Assembly (NCBI GenBank): GCA_039630445.1 | Contig: JBCNVA010000148.1 | Span: 1-28,922 of the forward strand | Source: HRBIN15 sp039630445 | Lineage (GTDB): Bacteria; Armatimonadota; Fimbriimonadia; Fimbriimonadales; GBS-DC | DNA: 28,922 bases | Direction of reading: 5' to 3' | In this document: positions 22,914 through 28,922 of the stretch, piece by piece | Numbering within the stretch: the first letter of the stretch is position 1 | Layout: each line of letters begins with the position of its first letter | Position numbers and translations under genes: made by a program | Notes under the pieces: model-generated | What the model saw: the letters and a program-made list of their open reading frames with translations, nothing else | Database searches by the model: none | Told to the model about the DNA's origin: nothing

Positions 22914-22933
22914 CCTTAGCATCGCTAAGGAGG
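22914..22933 (+). promoter_or_regulatory. Hairpin overlapping the ribosome-binding site of the PEP-CTERM gene
   Basis: CCTTAGC-atc-GCTAAGG (22914-22930) is a perfect 7-bp stem whose right arm includes the first bases of the Shine-Dalgarno AAGGAGG (22927-22933). An ATG at 22938 opens only a two-codon frame (ATG AGA TGA) that overlaps the true start region at 22943. Folding would limit ribosome access. Confidence 0.5.
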
Positions 22934-22942
22934 TTCAATGAG

Positions 22943-23578
22943 ATGAGGAGAAACATCTTTGCGTTGCTAACAGCGCTGACTGTTGCGGCAAGCGCGTTTG
23001 CGCAATATAGCGTGACGGTTATCACGAGCAGTGGGGTACTCAGCCCACCGCTCACCACGGTGTCCGTGCCAGTAAGTGTCGTTCCGAACCCTCTCCCACA
23101 GATTACCTTCTTGACAGGCAATAGTGTGCCCCCAATCTTTGTGGGAGACGGCACGGGGTTCACTTATGGAACCTTCACGGGTGTCTACAGTATTGAACCA
23201 GTTACGCCCGCCACACCTGCCCTGACAGGGTTCAACTTCGTTATTACGGGCGAGATACAGGGTATGGCTCGGATCGTATGGTCTAAAAAGGTAGTCGACA
23301 ATCTCACGAATCAAATTCTTTACCTCCAGAGTGGGGCTATTAATGGCTCTGGCTATGGCGGCAGCGACGGACCCTTCTCCATCGTACTGCCTTCCACACT
23401 CAGCACGCCCTCGAACAATGTGACCGTCTACGAGACCTTTCTCCTGTTCACTGACGGTGAACCTACCTCGTGGGCGGCGCTGGGATTAGTAGAGCAGGAC
23501 TGGGTGCCGGAGCCTGCCAGCATGCTAGCGCTCGCCACGGGATTGGGCGGACTGCTGCTGCGCCGCCGCAAGAGATAA
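22943..23578 (+). CDS. PEP-CTERM sorting-domain protein
   Basis: The 211-residue secreted protein has a signal peptide (MRRNIFALLTALTVAASAFA). Its middle is rich in Thr, Ser, Val, Pro and Gly with no known domain. The C-terminal sorting signal is VPEPASMLALATGLGGLLLRRRKR: the PEP motif, a hydrophobic helix and an Arg/Lys tail. Such proteins are processed by an exosortase (EpsH/XrtA type) and are tied to exopolysaccharide or biofilm matrix. No exosortase is in the window. The gene has its own sigma-54-type promoter and a strong terminator, so it is a single-gene unit. A second, short reading from ATG 22938 is not the gene. Confidence 0.93.
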   Translation: MRRNIFALLTALTVAASAFAQYSVTVITSSGVLSPPLTTVSVPVSVVPNPLPQITFLTGNSVPPIFVGDGTGFTYGTFTGVYSIEPVTPATPALTGFNFVITGEIQGMARIVWSKKVVDNLTNQILYLQSGAINGSGYGGSDGPFSIVLPSTLSTPSNNVTVYETFLLFTDGEPTSWAALGLVEQDWVPEPASMLALATGLGGLLLRRRKR

Positions 23579-23608
23579 GCCACCTTGCGCAAACGGGGAC
23601 ATCCTCTG

Positions 23609-23634
23609 GGGCTGGGCAACCCCAGCCCTTTTTT
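23609..23634 (+). terminator. Intrinsic terminator of the PEP-CTERM gene
   Basis: GGGCTGGG (23609-23616), a four-base loop and CCCAGCCC (23621-23628) form a perfect 8-bp stem followed by six T residues. It begins 31 bases after the stop codon and ends the single-gene transcript. Confidence 0.92.
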
Positions 23635-23661
23635 GTTCTGTTAGGTACACTTCATAGTGGC

Positions 23662-24072
23662 ATGGGCACGCAGCCGCGTCCGCACTGGCTGCTATGGGAT
23701 GGCGAGTGCCGCTTCTGTGCGTGGGCAGTGGCGTGGGTGGAGCGCCGCGATCGGGGGCTTTACTTCCGCATCCTGCCCTATCAGCAAGCCCCCGACGAAC
23801 TGCTTGCCCCCGAACAGCGCGCGGCGTGTCGCCGTGCGTTGCATGTCATCACGGCAGAGGGGCGCATCCTGCAAGGGGGGCGTGCCGTGCTTTTTATCGG
23901 AGAGCAGCTGGGCTATCGCTGGCTCGCGCGCGTGCTAAGTTATCCGCCCCTCGTCTGGCTGGTGGAAGCAGGATACTGGCTGGTTGCCCGACTGCGCTGC
24001 GTCGCTTCATGCCGGCACCCGCTTGCAGCAGGAGAACCGTCCCTCAAATCTAATCGATCAATTCCGAGGTGA
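23662..24072 (+). CDS. DCC-family thiol-disulfide oxidoreductase (DUF393)
   Basis: The 136-residue product begins with WLLWDGECRFCAWAVAWVERRD, the DxxCxxC signature that names the DCC family, followed by IRFxx-like FRILPYQ and a C-terminal hydrophobic segment WLVEAGYWLVARLR. Family members are predicted thioredoxin-fold redox proteins, seldom characterised. ATG 23662 is chosen from the family start; the frame is open further up through the PEP-CTERM gene and terminator, but that part is not native. No clear Shine-Dalgarno is seen. It ends 4 bases before acs, suggesting co-transcription. Confidence 0.82.
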   Translation: MGTQPRPHWLLWDGECRFCAWAVAWVERRDRGLYFRILPYQQAPDELLAPEQRAACRRALHVITAEGRILQGGRAVLFIGEQLGYRWLARVLSYPPLVWLVEAGYWLVARLRCVASCRHPLAAGEPSLKSNRSIPR

Positions 24073-24076
24073 GACG

Positions 24077-26029
24077 ATGGAGACCACGGCTATCGAAGCG
24101 CTACTGCAGGAGCAGCGAACCTTCCCGCCCTCTGAGGAGTTCGTGCGCCAGGCGAATGTGAAGGATCCCTCCATCTACGAGGAGGCGGCGCGCGACCCCG
24201 AAGCGTTCTGGGCGCGATGCGCTGAAATGATCGATTGGTTCGAAAAGTGGCACACAGTGCTGGAGTGGAACCCGCCCTATGCAAAGTGGTTTATCGGCGG
24301 CAAGCTGAACGCTTGCTACAACTGCGTGGATCGCCATGTGAAAACCTGGCGACGCAATAAAGCTGCGCTCATCTGGGAGGGCGAGCCGGGTGAAGAGCGC
24401 GTGCTGACCTTCGGCGACCTCCATCGCGAGGTGCAGAAATTCGCGAATGTGCTGAAATCGCTGGGCGTGCGTAAAGGTGATCGGGTGTGTATCTACATGC
24501 CGATGACCCCTGAGGTGATCATCGCGATGCTTGCCTGCGCCCGCATCGGCGCGCCCCACTCCGTGGTATTTGGCGGGTTCAGCGCAGAGAGCTTGGCTGA
24601 CCGTATCAACGATGCACAGGCGAAGGTGCTGATCACTGCCGACGGTGGCTGGCGACGGGGCAATATCGTGCCGCTCAAGCGCAACGCCGACGACGCCCTG
24701 CGCAATACGCCCTCCATCGAGAAAGTGGTCGTGTTCCAGCGCATCGGTGGCGACTATACTGTGCCCATGCAGGCAGGACGCGACCTCTGGTGGCACGAGC
24801 TGATGGCGAACGCGCCACTCACCTGCGACCCTGAGCCGATGGATAGTGAGGATCTGCTCTATCTGCTCTACACCTCTGGCTCTACAGGCAAGCCCAAAGG
24901 CATTATGCACACCACGGGTGGCTACCTGACGGGCGTCACCGTCACAGCCAAATGGGTTTTTGACCTGAAAGACGAGGATGTCTACTGGTGTACCGCCGAT
25001 GTGGGCTGGGTCACGGGGCACAGCTATATTGTCTATGGTCCCCTTTCCAACGGGGCGACCTGTGTGATTTATGAGGGTGCGCCCGACTACCCCGACCGCG
25101 ACCGATTCTGGGCGATTGTGGAAAAGTATCAGGTGAACATTCTGTATACCGCGCCGACCGCCATCCGCGCCTTTATGAAATGGGGCGAGGAGTATCCGCG
25201 CCGGCATGACCTCAGCAGCCTGCGCCTGCTGGGCACGGTGGGCGAGCCAATCAACCCCGAAGCGTGGATGTGGTACCACGAGCATATCGGAGGCGGACGC
25301 TGCCCGATCGTGGACACCTGGTGGCAGACCGAGACGGGCATGATTATGATTACCCCGCTACCAGGCATTATTACCACCAAGCCCGGCTCCGCCACGAAGC
25401 CGTTCCCCGGCGTGTTCGCCGAGATTCTGGACGAGCAGGGCAACCCCGTGCCGCTGGGTAGAGGTGGCTATCTGGTGCTGACACGCCCCTGGCCAGCGAT
25501 GACGCGCGGGCTGTATGGCGACCCTGAGCGGTTTGTGCAGGTCTACTGGAGCAAGTATCCGGGCATCTACTTCACAGGTGACGGTGCCAAGCGCGACGAG
25601 GACGGCTACTTCTGGCTGCTGGGGCGCGTGGACGATGTGATTAATGTCGCTGGGCATCGCCTCAGCACGATGGAGATCGAGAGCGCGCTGGTGGATCATC
25701 CAGCGGTTGCGGAAGCCGCCGTCATCGGCAAACATCACGAGATCAAGGGTCAGGCGATCGCGGCGTTCGTCATCATCAAAGAGGGCTATCAAGCCGATGA
25801 ACGGCTGCGTGAGGAGTTGCGCCAGCATGTCGCCGCCAAAATTGGCGCGATTGCCCGCCCCGATGATGTGATTTTCACGGCGGACCTGCCCAAGACGCGC
25901 AGTGGCAAAATCATGCGTCGCCTACTGCGCGATATCGCCGAGGGGCGTGCGCTGGGCGACACCACCACCCTCGCTGACCCCGCCGTCGTACAGGCACTCA
26001 AAGAGAAGTACGAGGGTCACGAGGAGTAA
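24077..26029 (+). CDS. acs: Acetyl-CoA synthetase (AMP-forming)
   Basis: Acs converts acetate, ATP and CoA to acetyl-CoA through acetyl-AMP in the cytoplasm. The 650-residue product has the normal length. The ACS N-terminal domain contains WFEKWHTVLEWNPPYAKWF. The phosphate-binding loop is YTSGSTGKPKG near residue 265, with DVGWVTGHSY, the WWQTETG motif, YFTGDGAKRDEDGYFWLLGRVDD, and the C-terminal PKTRSGKIMRRLLR, whose Lys is the usual acetylation site. GAGGTGA precedes ATG 24077. An upstream in-frame ATG at 23984 lies inside the DCC gene and is not used. It lets the cell assimilate acetate. Confidence 0.97.
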   Translation: METTAIEALLQEQRTFPPSEEFVRQANVKDPSIYEEAARDPEAFWARCAEMIDWFEKWHTVLEWNPPYAKWFIGGKLNACYNCVDRHVKTWRRNKAALIWEGEPGEERVLTFGDLHREVQKFANVLKSLGVRKGDRVCIYMPMTPEVIIAMLACARIGAPHSVVFGGFSAESLADRINDAQAKVLITADGGWRRGNIVPLKRNADDALRNTPSIEKVVVFQRIGGDYTVPMQAGRDLWWHELMANAPLTCDPEPMDSEDLLYLLYTSGSTGKPKGIMHTTGGYLTGVTVTAKWVFDLKDEDVYWCTADVGWVTGHSYIVYGPLSNGATCVIYEGAPDYPDRDRFWAIVEKYQVNILYTAPTAIRAFMKWGEEYPRRHDLSSLRLLGTVGEPINPEAWMWYHEHIGGGRCPIVDTWWQTETGMIMITPLPGIITTKPGSATKPFPGVFAEILDEQGNPVPLGRGGYLVLTRPWPAMTRGLYGDPERFVQVYWSKYPGIYFTGDGAKRDEDGYFWLLGRVDDVINVAGHRLSTMEIESALVDHPAVAEAAVIGKHHEIKGQAIAAFVIIKEGYQADERLREELRQHVAAKIGAIARPDDVIFTADLPKTRSGKIMRRLLRDIAEGRALGDTTTLADPAVVQALKEKYEGHEE

Positions 26030-26049
26030 TACCGATCGGGTTTTAAACG

Positions 26050-26155
26050 GTCCAGTATTCTGGACGGCTAAAGCCGCTCCTGTGCAGACGAAGCCGACCT
26101 CCGTCGGCTGTAGCCCGCATAGGCGGGCTTTGTTTGCAGAGGAACGGCTTTAGCC
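26050..26155. repeat. Pseudo-palindromic repeat after acs, with terminator-like hairpin
   Basis: GGCTAAAGCCG... (26066 onward) and ...CGGCTTTAGCC (ending 26155) form arms of about 30 bp with few mismatches. Inside are two further hairpins. The one at about 26113-26134 (AGCCCGC-ata-GGCGGGCTTTGTTT) has a T-rich tail and could terminate acs transcription. Just before the arms lies a perfect small hairpin GTCCAG-tatt-CTGGAC (26050-26065). The long arms and internal hairpins suggest a non-autonomous dispersed repeat rather than a dedicated terminator. Confidence 0.7.
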
Positions 26156-26172
26156 ATGTATCACTTGACGCC

Positions 26173-26466
26173 CCAATTGGTATAACATCAATCACCATTT
26201 CAAGTGTCGTCATCGTCGGCGGGGACGCCGACGCTACGAATGCACTCTGCGTAGCGTCGGCGTCTCGCCGACGCTACGAATGTACCCTGCGTAGCGTTGA
26301 CATCTCGCCGACGCTACGAATGTACCCTGCGTAGCGTTGGCATCTCGCCGACGCTACGAATGCACTCTGCGTAGCGTCGGCATCTCGCCGACGCTACGAA
26401 CGCACCCTGCGTAGCGTCGGCGTCTCGCCGACGGCATCACGGCGTTTGCTCTGCTAATTGGTATAA
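26173..26466. repeat. Hairpin array, locus 3 (six units, 40-bp period)
   Basis: Six hairpins follow, with four consecutive units in exact 40-bp register from 26241 to 26400, each CGTAGCGTCGGCG-tct-CGCCGACGCTACG plus an 11-base spacer close to AATGCACTCTG. The first unit has the gggga loop. Outer blocks are CCAATTGGTATAACATCAATCACCATTTCAAG on the left and CATCACGGCGTTTGCTCTGCT then AATTGGTATAA (26456-26466) on the right. The right end touches the stop codon of the minus-strand peptidase gene. Spacers are near-identical, so it is not CRISPR. Confidence 0.9.
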
Positions 26467-28674
26467 TCAACACCCACTGCCAAAGTAGAACAGCACGGTG
26501 AGCAGGTCGGCGTCGTCTACCTGATTGTCGCCGTTGGTATCTTCGGGCAGCACGCCTGTGCTGCCGACGGCGACTAGCACCTGCAGCAGGTCGGCATCGT
26601 CCACGCAGCCGCTGCCGTCCACATCGCCGCCAATAGCCAGCAGGCGGAACTGCAGACTCGCCTCACCGCCTGGCACGCCATCGCCTGTGGGCAGGCTGTC
26701 GAAGGTCTCGCCGTCCAGTGCAAGACCCGAATTGCTGGCACGCACCGTGTCACGCACGCGCAGGGTGTAGAGATCGGGCTTCAGGGGGGTATTTGGAGTG
26801 ATAATGACGCGGCGGTTCGCGCTCTCGTAGCTGAAGCTAAACGGAACCGCACCCACCGTGCTGCCCGACAGGTTGAAATCGCTTGCTGTTGCCTGCACCT
26901 CGGTCTGGAAGTAGAGCGCGAATTGAGCAGGTGGGCTGGTTAGAACGCCCATCGGTGGCTCTGTCTCCACAATCACGGGCGGACCAGGCTGGTACGCTTC
27001 CTGCCCTACGCCTGCCTTCAGAATCCACTCATCGGGGTCGAACTGCACCGCGCTGACAGAGCCGCTCACAGGCAGCACATAATACTGGGTCAGGGCGCTG
27101 TTCCAGATGCGGATGTCCTGACTGTTGCCCCCCACCGTTGCCCGAATGCCGATGGGCATCGTGTAGCGTCCGTAGTTGCTTGGCTGCACCTGCCGAATCG
27201 AAAGGAGCAGATAATCGCGATTGTTCACGCGCGTGCTACTCCAGCTCCAGCGGTAGTCGGGCGCGCCTACGCCGTACACCCACGGGTCAAAGAACCAGCG
27301 CATCGAGCCGCCATAGACCTGCTCCGCAACCCCAATAAAGTCCTCGGTAGTTGCGCTGCTATATTCAAACCGCTGGCGGTACTGGCGCAGCAGTTCAAAG
27401 AAGCGTGCATCACCCAACACCCAGCGCAGCTGGTGCAGCACCCACGCGCCCTTGCGATAGCTGTAGTTCGTGCTGAAAATCTGGTTGATGTCGTTGATGT
27501 TGTAGCGGTAGACGCTGCCGTTCACGCTGGAGGGGCGTCTTGCCTGCATCGCCGCTTTGAGCGCGGGAAAGCCACTGCTGCCCGGCTTGAACTCCAGCCA
27601 GAGCGCCTCCGAATAGGTGGCGAAGCCTTCATTCAGCCAGATATCGTGCCAGGTAGCGCAGGTCACCATGTCGCCCCACCACTGGTGCGCCAGCTCGTGT
27701 GCAGTGAGCGACTCACCAAAGCCGCCCTGACCCGTGATGGTCTGATGCTCCATCCCGCCGCCGAACCCGAACTGGCAGATGCCGTACTTCTCGTTGATGA
27801 AGGGGTACAGCCCGAACAGGTCGCTGAAGGTGCGCAACATAGGCAGGCACTGCTCCCACGCCGCGCGGTTGCTCACCGTGTCGTTTTCTGGGTAGATGTA
27901 GAACACCACGGGCATCGTGTAGCCTTGATAGGTAAAGGTGCGTGTCCATGTGTTGTAGTTCGTTGCGGCAAACGCCACCAGATAGACGGCAATCGGGTAA
28001 TCGTGCCGATAGCGATAGCGCAGGCGGTTGCCAGGAAGGGGGTCTACGCCCTGCAGCACGCCGTTCGCCGCCACAACCATGTTATTGGGCACAATAATCG
28101 AGAAGGTGAGCATCGCCTTGTCAGTGTTCTCGTCCTTGGCGGGCCACCAGGTGTAGGCGTACCAGGGCTGGCTCAGCGTCCACACGGCGATCGCGCCCGA
28201 CGAGCGTGTGACGAACTCAATAGAGCCGAAGCCACGCGAAACGGGCACACCCTGATAGTCCACCCGCAACTGGAACACTTCGTCCATCATATAAGGGCGG
28301 TCAAAGTTCACGCGTACCGTTGTGGTACTTTCGCGCGTGAAGGAGATGGGGCGACCGTCCAGCTGTAGCACCGTAATCGTGAAGTTCTCGCGCAGGCGAA
28401 ACCGAAACGCGCTCAGTGTCGGCTGCTTCACCTTGACCGTCATCAGGCAGGAACCGATCAGCTCCTCCGTGCTGGGGCGAACTTCCAGCGTGAGGTCGTA
28501 GTGCAACACATCGGTTAGAGCGGGGTCCTGGAAGAGGGGTGGTGTCCAGAGGGGGAACGCCTCTGCCGTGAGCCGTGGAACCGAACGCGCTCGGCTGCAA
28601 TACTCGTGCCCTTCACCTGCCCAGAGGGGCATCGTCAACGCCAGCGCCCACCAGATAACCATCAACCGTCGCAT
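26467..28674 (-). CDS. Secreted M1-family aminopeptidase with Ig-like and dockerin-type C-terminus
   Basis: The 735-residue product begins with a signal peptide (MRRLMVIWWALALTMPLWA). The M1 peptidase part (about 35-560) has the substrate motif FGGGMEHQT near 308, zinc site HELAHQWWGD with H326, E327, H330, and E349 in WLNEGFATYSEALW. A Big_5/SbsA-like Ig domain follows (about 570-675, PVIVETEPPMGV onward). The last 55 residues hold two dockerin-like calcium repeats, DVDGSGCVDDADLLQVL and DTNGDNQVDDADLLTVL. It should cleave peptides outside the cytoplasm. Start ATG 28674 is chosen from the signal peptide; TATAAT stands 6 bases before it and no Shine-Dalgarno is seen. The frame is open up to 28794, but that part does not look native. 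Confidence 0.92.
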   Translation of the reverse strand: MRRLMVIWWALALTMPLWAGEGHEYCSRARSVPRLTAEAFPLWTPPLFQDPALTDVLHYDLTLEVRPSTEELIGSCLMTVKVKQPTLSAFRFRLRENFTITVLQLDGRPISFTRESTTTVRVNFDRPYMMDEVFQLRVDYQGVPVSRGFGSIEFVTRSSGAIAVWTLSQPWYAYTWWPAKDENTDKAMLTFSIIVPNNMVVAANGVLQGVDPLPGNRLRYRYRHDYPIAVYLVAFAATNYNTWTRTFTYQGYTMPVVFYIYPENDTVSNRAAWEQCLPMLRTFSDLFGLYPFINEKYGICQFGFGGGMEHQTITGQGGFGESLTAHELAHQWWGDMVTCATWHDIWLNEGFATYSEALWLEFKPGSSGFPALKAAMQARRPSSVNGSVYRYNINDINQIFSTNYSYRKGAWVLHQLRWVLGDARFFELLRQYRQRFEYSSATTEDFIGVAEQVYGGSMRWFFDPWVYGVGAPDYRWSWSSTRVNNRDYLLLSIRQVQPSNYGRYTMPIGIRATVGGNSQDIRIWNSALTQYYVLPVSGSVSAVQFDPDEWILKAGVGQEAYQPGPPVIVETEPPMGVLTSPPAQFALYFQTEVQATASDFNLSGSTVGAVPFSFSYESANRRVIITPNTPLKPDLYTLRVRDTVRASNSGLALDGETFDSLPTGDGVPGGEASLQFRLLAIGGDVDGSGCVDDADLLQVLVAVGSTGVLPEDTNGDNQVDDADLLTVLFYFGSGC

Positions 28675-28680
28675 GGCATG

Positions 28681-28686
28681 ATTATA
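28681..28686 (-). promoter_or_regulatory. -10 element for a probably leaderless peptidase mRNA
   Basis: TATAAT on the minus strand is separated by only 6 bases from ATG 28674, so transcription would begin at or next to the start codon. There is no Shine-Dalgarno in between. The -35 region is not convincing. Confidence 0.5.
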
Positions 28687-28922
28687 GCCGAATTCCAAGC
28701 CCAAAGACGCGGCTGCGCAGGGAGAATCCCGATCCCTACTATTGGGCGGCGTTCGTGCCGATTGGGCTGGGGTGGTGAAAGCCTGCTGTCCCATTAAGGG
28801 TTGAAAACCGCCGTTTTCTACATATTGTGGTTCTGGCGCCTCGGCGAAGGGGAGAATTTGAACTCACCGTCACCGCAGGAGAATCGCCTCTTGTGGTCGA
28901 GGGGTCAATTTCAACCATTTCT
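28687..28922. other. Non-coding right edge of the window
   Basis: Between the peptidase promoter and the end of the window I see no gene, repeat of the families above, or clear RNA. Part of another gene or promoter may begin beyond the edge. Confidence 0.4.

Noticed and set aside
23470..23661. Upstream extension of the DCC protein to 23470
   Set aside because: It would overlap the end of the PEP-CTERM gene and its terminator in another frame; the family start is at 23662.
24101..25285. Long open frame (394 codons) on the minus strand
   Set aside because: It is antisense to acs, which is unmistakable on the plus strand. The high G+C gives long shadow frames.
26212..26440. Regular 40-bp repeats resembling a CRISPR array
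   Set aside because: The spacers between hairpins are nearly identical 11-mers, there is no variable spacer content, and no cas gene is present. It is a tandem hairpin array.
27433..28368. Long open frame (311 codons) on the plus strand
   Set aside because: It is antisense to the M1 peptidase, whose motifs, signal peptide and domain order are clear; the antisense translation has no recognisable domain.

Overview
The window looks like a chromosomal segment of a diderm, probably thermophilic bacterium of the Armatimonadota. This placement is inferred from content, not from a marker tree. The DUF1559 pseudopilin begins with a run (FPVFAQAREKARQ, then LSNVKQIGLA and QDYDE) that I associate with Armatimonadota. 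The window also has a PEP-CTERM surface protein, a dockerin-tailed secreted peptidase, an OprO/P-like porin, high G+C, and many short palindromic repeats that sit against gene ends. No rRNA, tRNA, transposase, phage gene or CRISPR array was recognised.

Layout. (1) 1-1570: two copies of a G-rich hairpin repeat run into the C-terminal part of a probable N6-adenine methylase/type IIG protein, followed by a hairpin repeat and a short repeat array. (2) 1567-4442, minus strand: a compact operon yceD-like (DUF177), rpmF, plsX, MBL-fold hydrolase, cutA. (3) 4551-6143, plus strand: the NAD(P)HX repair enzyme nnr, convergent with a two-gene minus-strand unit (redoxin-like protein, compact FtsX-type permease). 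(4) 7505-9678: a hairpin array, a DUF2752 membrane protein, a MITE-like element, and a pair of genes of unknown role (an acidic protein and a predicted outer-membrane beta-barrel). (5) 9916-14692, plus strand: a membrane protein with a glutamine-amidotransferase-like domain, an ABC-2 permease, an ABC ATPase and an SPFH/prohibitin-like protein. (6) 20099-14714, minus strand: a phosphate operon, porin-pstS-pstC-pstA-pstB, preceded by a three-copy Pho-box-like repeat set 9 bp from a -10 element. (7) 20321-22494, minus strand: DUF1559 pseudopilin and anmK. (8) 22604-23634: a MITE-like element, a sigma-54-type promoter, a PEP-CTERM protein and an intrinsic terminator. (9) 23662-26029: a DCC-family thiol oxidoreductase coupled to acetyl-CoA synthetase. 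(10) 26050-28922: a pseudo-palindromic repeat, the largest hairpin array, and a secreted M1 aminopeptidase with Ig-like and dockerin modules.

The least expected features are these. A family of 40-41-bp-period hairpin arrays ends 0-4 bases from the stop codon of a minus-strand gene at all three of its sites. PstC carries an extra domain of about 190 residues between its first two membrane helices. The PEP-CTERM gene has a -24/-12 promoter and a hairpin over its ribosome-binding site. The phosphate operon begins with a porin behind a cyanobacterial/Gram-positive-style Pho box. I do not see a complete new defence or mobile system. The repeat family and the four-gene ABC/SPFH operon are the best candidates for undescribed biology.
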